A stretch of DNA of 64,000 nucleotides from Porphyra umbilicalis (Eukaryota > Rhodophyta > Bangiophyceae > Bangiales > Bangiaceae), in NCBI GenBank assembly GCA_002049455.2, contig KV918845.1:62001-126000 (forward strand), in the 5' to 3' direction. The notes beneath the pieces were generated by a model. It searched no databases, was not told the origin of the DNA, and worked only from the letters and a program-made list of their open reading frames with translations. Below are positions 21,607 to 30,649 of this stretch, piece by piece. The position numbers and the translations under genes are program-made. Each line of letters starts with the position of its first letter. The first letter of the stretch is position 1.

Positions 21607-23545
21607 GGGGCAGGCGGCGGCATGCCGGCAGCGCCGACCGCGGCAGCGCCGACGCCTTCTCCATCGCCGTCGCCGCCGGGCTGCCGGGGCACTTGGGTCC
21701 GCGGCGGGTCCGCCGCGGCGGGCGCATCAGCCCCACCGCCGCTGCGGCGGCGGCGGACAGCAGCGGCTGCCGGCGCAGACGATGACGTCACCACCCCCTC
21801 CATCGCGTCGTGCGCCGCCGCCGCCGACGCGCTGCGGGTCGTGCGGCGCGGCGGCTGCGCCCCCACCGCCAGCGACGCGCCGGCCGCGCCACCCCCGCCG
21901 CCGTCGGCGGCCGCCGCCGCAGACGCCACCGCGGCCTTCCCGTCGCTGTCGCTGCCAACGACGCGCCGCCGCCGGGGGGTGGGCGGCACCGGTGCCGCGG
22001 CAGCGTCTGCAACGCCGCCCGGCGGCGCCGTGCCGGCGCTGTCGGCCGACGCCGGCGCGTCCACGTCCGCAGCGGCGGCGGCGGCGGCGGCACCTGTGCG
22101 TCGCCGCTGCCGCCGCCGCTTGGGCGGTGCCACCGCCCGTCGGGTGGCGCCGTCCCTATCGCTGCCGCGGCCGCCTCGCCGCCGTGCCTGCGTCTGCGTC
22201 TGCATTGGCGTCTGCGTCTGCGTCTGCGTCGGTGGCTGCGTCTGCGTCTGCGTCGTGTCCGCGTCGGAGGAGACGGCCATCGCGCTGTCGCCGCTCAACG
22301 TGTCGGTGCTGTCGCTGCTGCTGCTGTTCTTGATAAAGCTCTCGTCCCCCGTGCGGCGGCTCCCGTCCGTGCCGCTATCGTCGCTGTCCGCCGTGTCGGC
22401 GCCGCGGGAGCCGGGGGGGGTGTCGCCCCCGAGCGTCTCGCCCGTCGAGTGGGTGCTGCTCGACCATTGGGAGGCGCTCCGGCTGTTGTTGGTGCTGCGG
22501 GAGCGGGAGCGGGTGTGGCTGCGGCTGCTCGTGCCGTCGTAGGAGCTGACGCTGCGGCTGCGGCTCTGGCTGCGGCTACGCCTGCTGCGGCTGCGGCTCT
22601 GGCTGCGGCTACGCCTGCTGCGGCTGCGGCGGCAGCTACGCCTGTTGCCCCTGCTGCGACTGTAGCTTCGGCTTCGGCTGCTACCACTGCTCCTGCTGCG
22701 GCTGGTGCTGCCGCCACTACCTCTGCTGCGACTGCCCCGGCTGCTGCCACTCCTGCTGCGGCTGCCCCGGCTGCTGCCACTCCTGCTGCGGCTACCCCGG
22801 CTGCTGCCACTCCTGCTGCGGCTACCCCGGCTGCTGCCACTCCTGCTGCGGCTGCCCCGGCTGCTGCCACTCCTGCTGCGGCTGCCCCGGCTGCTACCAC
22901 TCATGCTGCGGCTGCCCCGGCTGCTGCCACTCATGCTGCGGCTGCCCCGCCTGCTGCCACTCCTGCTGCGACTGCTGCGGCTGCTGCGGCTGCTGCCACT
23001 CCTGCTCCGGCTGCTACGGCTGCTACGGCTGCGGCTGCTCCTACTGCCGCTGCTGCTCTGGCCGCTGCGGCTGCGGCTGCGGCTGCGGCTCGACTCCCCG
23101 CTGTCGCTGCCACGCCGACGCGTCCCCTCACCGCGGCTGCGACTCGAGCTGCGGCTGCGGCTCTGGTCGCTCCCCCCCTCGCCACCACGGCCGCCCCTGT
23201 GACCGCCACCGCGGCTGGCGCCACCACCGCGGCCGCCGCCGTCTCTTGCCGCGCGCCCCCCTCCCCCCCCGCCTTCCCCCGTCCCGTCATCCCCCCCCGC
23301 GGCTCCCTCGGCGGCGCAACCGCCCGCCGGACAGCCGCCGCCGCGTGCAGCCGCCGCCTGCCCCCCCGAGCCTGCCGCCCGCCGCCGCCGCCGCGGCGGG
23401 GCGCCGTCGCCCCCGGCGATAATGGCCCCCGCGGCGGCGGCCGCCCAGAGGCGGCGGCGGCGGCGGGGGAGGCCGCCGCTCGTCTCGCCGCTGCCGCGGT
23501 GACAGCGGTGGCGGTGGCGCGCGCGTGGGAGGCGGCGGCAGCGGC

Positions 23546-23586
<41 letters not shown>

Positions 23587-24029
23587 TGCCACCGCCGCTG
23601 AGGCGGCGGGGTCCCATGACCCCCCGCCGCTGCCGTCTCTGATGCGGGTGGCCGCACGGCGCCCCGGCGCGGGCCGTCGCCGTCGACACGGTCAGCGGGG
23701 GCGGGGGAGCGGGACCGACGGGCAGGGGCGGGTGGGGCGGAGGAAGCGTGAAAACAAAGGTGGCAAAGGTTGGTGCGATGCACGGGGGGTGACAAGGGGA
23801 AAGAGAAAAAACAAACCAAAGGGAACAAAGCAGGGGAGGAGGGGGGAGCTCCCCGCGTGCACGAGGGCGGGGGGGGAACGGCCCGCGCGGCGATGGATTC
23901 GGCGGGAAGAGGCCGTGCCCCTTGGCAGACGCGCACGCGGCGCCGCGCGCCGCCGGCGGTCCGGCGGCGCCCACGCACGGCGGCGCGGCGGCCGCCCGCG
24001 GCGATCGCGGCCGTTGCGGAAAAGGACAT
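16049..24029 (-). CDS. Giant Ser/Arg-rich low-complexity protein with a winged-helix-like C-terminus
   Basis: Minus-strand reading frames are open over nearly 8 kb. From the N-terminal side: a Gly/Ala/Arg-rich start, then an RS domain of several hundred residues (about 23150-22480) built on SRSGSSRGSR decapeptides; a TQTQ tract; acidic and Ser-rich segments with repeated HDVARSNGHPRSGG; Gln/Ala/Pro repeats (LTQAP, MAQAPTPP); a short Ala-rich coiled-coil-like stretch (LRQQHATYRSTVAGLLATAA); extensin-like SSPPPPP repeats; and a compact end (LTIKELAVTLGRDARSAVKT ... GGIVFRFLQ) resembling a small winged helix. SR proteins act in pre-mRNA splicing, but no RRM is seen, so the role is unknown. The frame changes at a G10 run (19366-19375) and a C21 run (18952-18972). 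23640-23900 is T-rich in minus sense and may be an intron, so the ATG at 24029 is tentative. It could be more than one gene. Confidence 0.5.
17838..17960. repeat. 18-bp GC-rich minisatellite
   Basis: Tandem GGCGGCGACGACGGCGGA-type units, coding for SSPPPPP repeats in the minus-strand giant protein. Confidence 0.85.
20511..20567. repeat. (CTG)n microsatellite
   Basis: About 18 CTG/CTA triplets in the plus sense, encoding a poly-Ser run in the minus-strand protein. Expandable triplets inside coding sequence make this a likely length polymorphism. Confidence 0.9.
20600..20780. repeat. Tandem duplication of about 105 bp in the SR-rich gene
   Basis: Two copies of a unit containing GAGGGTGGCCGTTACT and GGCAACGTCGTGGCTG followed by a CTG run. 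In protein these are the twin SSSSHDVA(R/K)SNGHPRSGG segments. Confidence 0.8.
22741..22980. repeat. 30-bp minisatellite encoding the RS decapeptide
   Basis: About eight units of CTGCTGCCACTCCTGCTGCG followed by GCTGCCCCGG, nearly perfect and in phase with the minus-strand frame (SRGSRSRSGS repeated). The protein-level RS domain has clearly grown by tandem duplication. Confidence 0.92.
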
Positions 24030-24417
24030 CTCCGTCGTTCTACTGTAAGCCTGTTTGAAATTGGCCGCGGGACCGCGCCGTCGGCACCGCGAACGCCACC
24101 GTCAGAAATATCGACACGCCGAACGGGAGTCGCTCCCGTTCACCCTCCAGTGCGGGGGCGTTGCCCCGAACGCGGGAGTTCTCCCGTTCTAGACGAGTTC
24201 GGGGTAGCCGAGGTCCCGGTCACGAGGGTCTATAGCCCTAACTTACATTTTCGGGTAGTAAGAGCGTCAAATCTACCAGTTCTGGACCATAACAAACACC
24301 CTCAAGCGCCGCAGTATGCCATTGACAGTATTTTATGCGTTTGGGTTGCGCAAAAACAAACAAAAAAACATAATGGAGACTCGTCACGTGCAACAGCTCG
24401 TGCGACCCGTCAGGCCC
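24030..24417. other. Non-coding stretch with palindromic GGGAG repeats
   Basis: Lies upstream of the giant SR-rich gene. It contains the repeat at 24121-24190 and A-rich sequence at 24350-24375. No gene is supported until the M13 remnant. Confidence 0.4.
24121..24190. repeat. Dispersed palindromic repeat, copy 1
   Basis: GAACGGGAGTCGCTCCCGTT followed by a spacer and CGGGAGTTCTCCCGTTCTAG. The same two foldback motifs occur at 42801-42912, so this is a dispersed repeat family built of small hairpins. Confidence 0.75.
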
Positions 24418-24630
24418 ACGCCGCGCCAACACTTCTTCGTCTCGTACGCGCAGCTGTTTTGCGGCGTGCGGCGGCCCGCGTCGGCGGCGGCGCGCCTCCG
24501 CACGGACCCCCACGCGCCGGGGCGGTTCCGCGTGGAGGGGCCCCTCGCCGGCTTTGGCCCGTTCCTCGACGCCTTCCAATGCTCGGCGGGGAGCCGCTAC
24601 GCGGCCCCGCCGCCGTGCGAAATGTGGTAG
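24418..24630 (+). pseudogene. C-terminal remnant of an M13 (neprilysin-type) peptidase
   Basis: About 70 residues match the end of the M13 catalytic domain. HFFVSYAQLFCGVRRP corresponds to the family FF..YAQ.WC block. Then LRTDPHAPGRFRVEGPLAGF, FLDAFQCSAGSRY and the terminal CEMW* (family C.VW) follow. The catalytic HExxH and the preceding several hundred residues are absent upstream; that DNA is repeat-rich and non-coding. It is either a truncated relic or, less likely, a last exon whose gene has been displaced. A nearby ATG (24373) gives an open frame, but the added residues are not M13-like. Confidence 0.72.
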
Positions 24631-25044
24631 GCTCCCACAGTGCGCTCGCCGGGGGGGGGGGGGGCACCGCCGCGGAATGGCCACGAAGCGGACGGCAGCG
24701 CAGCGACCGCCGCGGCTGTTGGACTAACAGTTTGAACTCCTCAGGACCATTCACACCGGTATTGTGGCTGTAGCTGAGTGGTACAATTTTCGAATCCCAA
24801 CAGCGGCCCGTCCACGGAGCGGACGGGTGCGCACGGTGTTTGGGGGAGGACGCGGCGGCGCCGCGCTTGAGCGCTTGCGCGAGTCGGCGGCCGCGACCGC
24901 GGCCGGTTGTGGGCCGGCCGCGGGTCGGCCGCGGTCGGCCGCGCGTGCGCAGGGCAATGACAGCGGGCCTGCTTTGGTTTTCACTCCTTTCGTCGGCCGC
25001 TCGCCTTTTCAGGGCGGGGACCGCCCCAAACAAAGCGCGCTGCC
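24631..25044. other. Non-coding flank of the large transposon
   Basis: G+C-rich sequence with a G12 run near 24650, GGCCG repeats around 24900-24945 and a tRNA-like relic. No gene is seen. The last three bases (GCC, 25042-25044) match the three bases after the transposon's right end. Confidence 0.4.
24765..24798 (+). pseudogene. Truncated tRNA-like relic
   Basis: GGCTGTAGCTGAGTGGTA resembles a tRNA 5' arm plus A box, and TTCGAATCCC resembles the B box. Only a few bases separate them, so the anticodon arm is missing. It could be a SINE head or a tRNA fragment. The match is short and chance is possible. Confidence 0.3.
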
Positions 25045-25392
25045 ATCGTCAGCTTTGACTCGAATCCTCATCCGGACCCATTTTTCGATGACACCCGATG
25101 GCTGCCTAAAGGCCTCATCCGCAAGGCATCTCGATGGGATTGCGATGACCATTTTTCCTCGATGATGTTTTGACGCTCGATGAGCTTTTCTTCATCAAGG
25201 CAGGGACCAGCAGACAATCGGCAGTCACGGGACTATCTTCGACCGTGAAGGAACCACCCAATAGAACGCTCGTTCTTCAGGATGCAATCACCCAATGAGG
25301 TGACACGGAAAAGGAGAACAATGTGCCGACAAAACCTGCACGCTGGAGCGGCTCTGGGAGGCCTTCTCTTTTCCTCTCCACGGCGCTGGCTA

Positions 25393-27841
25393 GTGTCTAT
25401 TCTACCATGAGTGCGACTCAATTGAGCCATCCCTTTGACTCATTTGAGTCTCAACGGAAATCGTCGATCCCAGCGTTCCTACGTATGAGAATGGCCGATT
25501 TGGTGCCTGCGAACTGACGTCGATGCGCTTCCAGAGAAAACTAGGGGGTGCCAAACCACCGGCTCCAGCTCCACGGAAGGGCAACCCCCTCAGCCCGATG
25601 TCTACAGAAAGAAACAGTCTTGAACGCACCAGGAAAGCCTATTTTGATGGGTCCGACGTCGACCATCCGCTCCCCCCCCCCCACCAGATGGCGAGAAAAC
25701 GGCGATTTCAGCTTGCAAATGCCAGTGCACCGAGCCCTGTCGACCTCGCCGGTGACCCTTTGCTCTCGCTCCCTGCAGTGGATAATGGCCACCGCGGGCT
25801 TGGACGGCTGTTGGTACACCCTGCTGATACTCTGAACACTACAGGAACTGGCAGCACCTCGACCAGTGGTGGATTGAGTGGCCCTAAAACAGAGGGTGGT
25901 GGACGCCACAGGCCAGCCTTCGTCCCGCTCCACCCCTCTCCCCTCACCGTATATTACCTCCCCTTGTGTTCCCAATCTATTGTCTCTGGGGCTCTCAGAC
26001 CGCCCTCATGGTGTTGCTCGCCTTTTAGGACCACCTGTCCCCCCCCTGCCTGCATTCGTGCTCGCTGCTCCTGGAAGGGAAACCACCACGTAGGAGGTTG
26101 AGAAGATGTGGGAAACAGGCTCATCTGTAGATGCTGCGTGGTCCGTGAGTCTGCCTGGAGTAGTTCCGAGCTTCAGGGACGGGGGCACAGCAGAAAGCGA
26201 CGAACTGGAGACAGCATGCTGCCCTCAAGGCGGACGCCCTGCGCAGTGCACCTCGTTGCTGGATCCACCACGAGCCCGGTTCTGACTCAAATTGCTCGTT
26301 CAAAACTTGCACGACCCCTCGTAAACGCCTCTGTGGAGCGTTTTTCTCGTGCAAACCATGTTTTCACTTGCATACTTTTGCAGTCGAGCATTTTACACCG
26401 ACTTTTTGGATGCATCAGAAGCGTCTCTGGAAGCGCCTCCTATGGTGTACAGGGCCATAGTGTGAATGCCCGTATGCAAACGTACGCAGATGCTCAACAA
26501 GCGCGTGCGAGCTCTCCCGTTCTCTCAACGAGGTGTTTCTGCGATTACTGCACGCTCGCATTAGGACACCCTTGTCGAGGCGCGTGTATTAAGTCGAGCA
26601 CGGGTGTCGAGGTGCTGCACGAGTACCGGGTTCTCACACTTAGCTCCCCCTTCTCTGCGACTTGACGGTATTTATTGCCAGCCACCGGAGCGGCAACTCT
26701 CCCTCTGTGAACGGCGAAAGGGAATGGTCTCGGTATTGTGAACTCACTTCCCACCAAGTTCTGCCAAAGAACTGTGCATCCCGTGCGGAGAAAGCGGGTT
26801 CCGACGCCCCCCATCCCGGGGGTTGCGGAGCTTGCGGCACGATATCCGCGTCGCTCTGCCGACTCAGTGACGGATACCCACTGCTGCTGCCATTCTCCAC
26901 CTTTGTTACCGTGCTTCCCCGCCGCCGGCCTGTGCTTGCGCCAGTGGCGGCTACGGCAGCGTCGGCTACCTCCCGCTGCGACAGCCACCGCCGCTGCGGC
27001 GACCGAGCCGCCCGTGTGGCGGCTGCACCCCCGCCACCTCCGCCATGGCCCCGCCCCGCGTGGCGGCCGCGCCCCCGCCACCCCCGCCCTGCCCCGCCCC
27101 CGCTGGCTCTGCCCCGTCTTGCCACCTGCCCTACCGCCCATCCCGCTGCGATGACCACCGCCGCTGCGGAGACCGAGCCGCCCTCGTGGCGGCCGCACCC
27201 CCGCCACCTCCACCAACGCCCTCCCCCCCCCCCCCCCCGCTGGCACTGCCCCGCCCCGCCACGTGCTCCACCGGCCCTTCCGCTGGCTGACCTCCCCGAT
27301 GTCCTCCATCGTCGCCCCATGGGGCGACGATGTGGTGGGCCCACCGTACCAGCACTACGTATTTCTTGCCCTACTCGGCACAGATCCGGTACTGAGCACC
27401 GCACCCGTTTAGTGGATCAAGCCGCACTTGTAAGAACTTGAGCGGACTTCATAGAGCTCTTAATCACGCCCTAATCTCGTCGCCAGCACGCCACAACGAG
27501 TTTTTTGGACGGGATACGAGCAAACACTCCCAGCGTTCGAGCAGGAGCCCGTTTTCAACGAGCTTTTACGAGTAATTTGGGCCAGAACCGGGCTCGTGGT
27601 GGATCCAGCAACGAAGTGCACTGCGCTGGACGCGGAAAAAGTTGACGCTTCCATGCGTCCTGAGGAAAATTGACTGTGAGTTAAACCTCGGGTCGTTCGC
27701 CCAAGACTAAACAGCCACCGCTGAGTCTATTTCCGTCGTCAGAATCGGCGTCTGACGAACTGTTCGTTCACGAGAGACCTCTCAAAATGCGACTCAATTG
27801 AGTCTTTGCGACTCAATTGAGCTATCTGGTAGAATAGACAC
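25393..27841. mobile_element. Nested 2.4-kb TA-flanked foldback element, no transposase seen
   Basis: Termini GTGTCTATTCTACCA are inverted exactly and flanked by TA (25391-25392 and 27842-27843). Just inside both ends are GACTCAATTGAGTC palindromes. A second, longer inverted repeat is internal: 26240-26310 and about 27560-27640 share CGCAGTGCAC.TCGTTGCTGG and neighbouring sequence in opposite orientation. Between them, 26975-27300 contains an imperfect duplication of about 170 bp rich in Pro/Ala codons. No DDE domain is recognisable, so it is probably non-autonomous and moved by a Tc1/mariner-like or similar enzyme. Confidence 0.75.
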
Positions 27842-28084
27842 TAGTGCTTTTTCCACGTCACTCGTTGCTGTTCCTTGACGAGTGCATCATGGGACACACA
27901 GTGGTGCACAGAACAGATCGAAAATAGGTCGCGCAGATGCCACCAGGGGCAGTACAAGTCAACTGTGACAATGCCACCAACAGCCACTCGGCCGGGCGCA
28001 GCGGGTTGCCCACATCACCGGGACGCTCGCACGCCACCCCTACTCCAGCACGTTCCCCCCGAGCTCCTCCTCCTCCAGCCCATC

Positions 28085-30649
28085 TTAACCGTCGACGACC
28101 GAGCCATCCGCAACTCGGCCGCGGCCGTCACCCCCCTCCCCACCCTCCCCATCGTCCCCCGAGCCCCCGCTCCCCTCGTACCCGTCCTCCTCCTCGTTCT
28201 CTCCGTAGCCAAGTCGGGCGGCAGCAGCGTCGCCACGGTTTTGGGCACCAGGGCTCATACCCCGTCCCCCTCTCGTCCCCCCCGTCATCCCCACCCCGCA
28301 ACGGTCATCACCTTGGTCGCTCTGCACACCCTCCTTAGCAGCTGTGGAGACAGTGTCGTCGGTTGGCAGATCCGCGGCTCCGAAATCGTCCCCTTCGCCG
28401 GCGCCCCAACCCGGCGCCCCACCTCCGCTCCCGTCCACTGCGCCGCCGTCGCCGTCTGCAGCGGCACGAATGGCGGACGTAGGTCCAGTAGGACCATCCA
28501 AGTTCGTCGCGCCGACCGCCATCTGCGACGGATTGGCGTCACTGATGTCGGCCGGGTCGGCCGCGGGCATGCCAGCGGCCAGGTCATAGAAGTAATCCCT
28601 CGATGCGGCGGCATCGATAAGACACATGCCGTTGGCAACACGCGCGTCCGTGGGTAGCCACTCCCGCAGAGGGCTCGCCTCCACCACCCACCGTCGAAAC
28701 GAGCTGGCGTTGCCGTTCTGCTTGCGCTTGCGCCGGCGCGCGTACACCATCAGCTCGTGCCGAGCCATGCTGTAAAAGAGGAGGTAGTTTCCGACGGTGA
28801 GGACGACGTACTCGCCACCACCTGGGCCCTGCTGCTTGACGATGCGGCAGTGTGCCCCGATGGACTCAAAAAAAGCCCTCGCCATGGCGAGGATGGCCTT
28901 CTGCCCCTTCTCGGACGTCGCTAGCTCGTTGTTGACGAGCCACAAATCTGCTGTCGCCTTGTTGACAGGGGGGACCAGCCCTAGCGCTGCCCAAAACTGG
29001 GGAAGGCACCAAAGCTTGTACTTGCCCGTGAGATGGGGGATGATCAGGTTGAGCGGAACGGTGAGCTTTTTGGGATTGGCCTTGAAGCCCGTCTTGGTAT
29101 CGACCTCGGACGTGGGTAGCAGGCGCTTGCTATGCACGTACGTCTCCGCCGCCGCCGCATTGCCGCCGCGCACGCGCTGGGACGCCTCGTACAGAATCTC
29201 CATTGCCCGACCCGGGTGGGCCAACACCTCCGAGCTGGTCTTCGTCTTGGCCGCCAACGTCAAGTGCGCCTCGTGCGCGTTGACCCGGACGAGGTCCATC
29301 TCCGCGTTGTTCTTGGCCGCGATGGCCAGCTTCTCCGCCACGGTTCGCGTGGAAAACGGCACCTCCGCCTCCGTCTTGACAACCTTCTCGTCCTTGACTG
29401 GCCCGCCAACGGCGGGTTTGTAATTGTCGCGCAGCTTGACGATGGCGCGGACCGTCTTCTCCTGCCCAACCCCCTCCATGTCCACCTTTTGCGCGAGGCG
29501 GCTTAAGTCGTCACGCAGGCGCTGCCGCTCCTGGGCTGCGTCGGCCAGCTCCACGCACAGAGGCTGCATACCGTCCATGACGGCCTTAACGAGCGCCGCG
29601 TCCGCCGCCGTCAAAGGCGTACTCTTGGCGGTGGGAGGCTTCTTGCAACTCGGAGCAGCACGTCCGACTGCTGCTGTGTCCGCCACCGGCAGCGTCGCAC
29701 GAGCGGCGAGCATTGCTGCCGCCGTCACGACCTTGGTCGCGGTAGCCACATTGAAAGCCTTAGTCTTCTTGGACGGCGGCGCCTTTTCGGTAGCCCCCCC
29801 CGACCGCTTTGGTGCCGCGGAGCGCGGCACCGCCTTCTGCAAGCTTGGGGGAGGGCCTGGACGCCGGGGCGGTGGGGCAAGGCCACTTGAAAACCCGGAG
29901 GCCAACATGCTTACCGGTCGACGCGGGGGCAGGGAGAGCCCACCGCCACCCAAATCGACGATGACGTCCTTGTGCAGCGGGGACTGGGAACCATTGGGCT
30001 GCGGCGCAAGGCCAGATGACCACGCGGCCAGTGACGGAGTTTGGGAGCCAGCATGCGACGGAGGCACAGCTGACAGGGCACCGGAAGAGGACGAAGACAG
30101 GTGATGCGGACGACACGCAGCAGCGGATACGGCCCGCTTCGGGCCGGCGGTAGTTGTAGCGTCAGCCAGAGAGGCCGTTGGCGAAGACACCGGCGTCGGC
30201 GTCTTGACGGGTGGTGGAGACACAGGAGGCGGCAAAGGCCTCGTCGAGTAGCGCGCGTGCTCCGGCCGGGGGACGACGAGGCGTCCACGAGAGTCATACC
30301 GCCGAGACGCAACAGCGGGCGCGAGCAGGTTGGTCTCAATGTTTGCCGCCAAGTGCGTCCCGGTTCGGGGCTTCCGGCGGCTCTGGAATTTGGTCAGGGT
30401 CTGCGACTCGGGAGTCATGTGGGCCACTGGGTCCGCTGCATTGTCGGCTGGAGGGGGCGCTGGCAAACTGTCACCGGCCACCCCGTCGGCGACATTGCCA
30501 GTGCCATCGCGAGTTCCACGAATAACATCCTGTACGGGTGCCACTGAAGACGACGCAGATGCGTCACGGCCGCGCGGGCCCAGGACTTCGGGCGCCGACG
30601 CCGGTGTAGGACACGGACCGCCCATGATGGGCACGCCCCACGGCCGCAT
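28085..30649 (-). CDS. Transposon companion protein (854 aa), family unknown
   Basis: Uninterrupted ORF from the ATG at 30649 to the TAA at 28085-28087. The N-terminal half is Ser/Pro/Ala-rich and disordered. Around residues 295-340 there is a Lys-rich stretch (APPSKKTKAFNVATATKVVT), then a helical region with heptads (ADAAQERQRLRDDLSRLAQK). The best-folded part is near residues 530-690 (VPLNLIIPHLTGKYKLWCLP ... FESIGAHCRIVKQQGPGGGE ... YYLLFYSMARHELMVYARRR-like text) and ends in a basic RRRKRKQ patch. The tail is acidic and Gly-rich. It lies head-to-head with the transposase inside the same element, so it is likely its accessory (TnpA-like DNA-binding or assembly) protein. An upstream exon may lie at 30695-31100. 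No homologue is recognised. Confidence 0.6.
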   Translation of the reverse strand: MRPWGVPIMGGPCPTPASAPEVLGPRGRDASASSSVAPVQDVIRGTRDGTGNVADGVAGDSLPAPPPADNAADPVAHMTPESQTLTKFQSRRKPRTGTHLAANIETNLLAPAVASRRYDSRGRLVVPRPEHARYSTRPLPPPVSPPPVKTPTPVSSPTASLADATTTAGPKRAVSAAACRPHHLSSSSSGALSAVPPSHAGSQTPSLAAWSSGLAPQPNGSQSPLHKDVIVDLGGGGLSLPPRRPVSMLASGFSSGLAPPPRRPGPPPSLQKAVPRSAAPKRSGGATEKAPPSKKTKAFNVATATKVVTAAAMLAARATLPVADTAAVGRAAPSCKKPPTAKSTPLTAADAALVKAVMDGMQPLCVELADAAQERQRLRDDLSRLAQKVDMEGVGQEKTVRAIVKLRDNYKPAVGGPVKDEKVVKTEAEVPFSTRTVAEKLAIAAKNNAEMDLVRVNAHEAHLTLAAKTKTSSEVLAHPGRAMEILYEASQRVRGGNAAAAETYVHSKRLLPTSEVDTKTGFKANPKKLTVPLNLIIPHLTGKYKLWCLPQFWAALGLVPPVNKATADLWLVNNELATSEKGQKAILAMARAFFESIGAHCRIVKQQGPGGGEYVVLTVGNYLLFYSMARHELMVYARRRKRKQNGNASSFRRWVVEASPLREWLPTDARVANGMCLIDAAASRDYFYDLAAGMPAADPADISDANPSQMAVGATNLDGPTGPTSAIRAAADGDGGAVDGSGGGAPGWGAGEGDDFGAADLPTDDTVSTAAKEGVQSDQGDDRCGVGMTGGTRGGRGMSPGAQNRGDAAAARLGYGENEEEDGYEGSGGSGDDGEGGEGGDGRGRVADGSVVDG

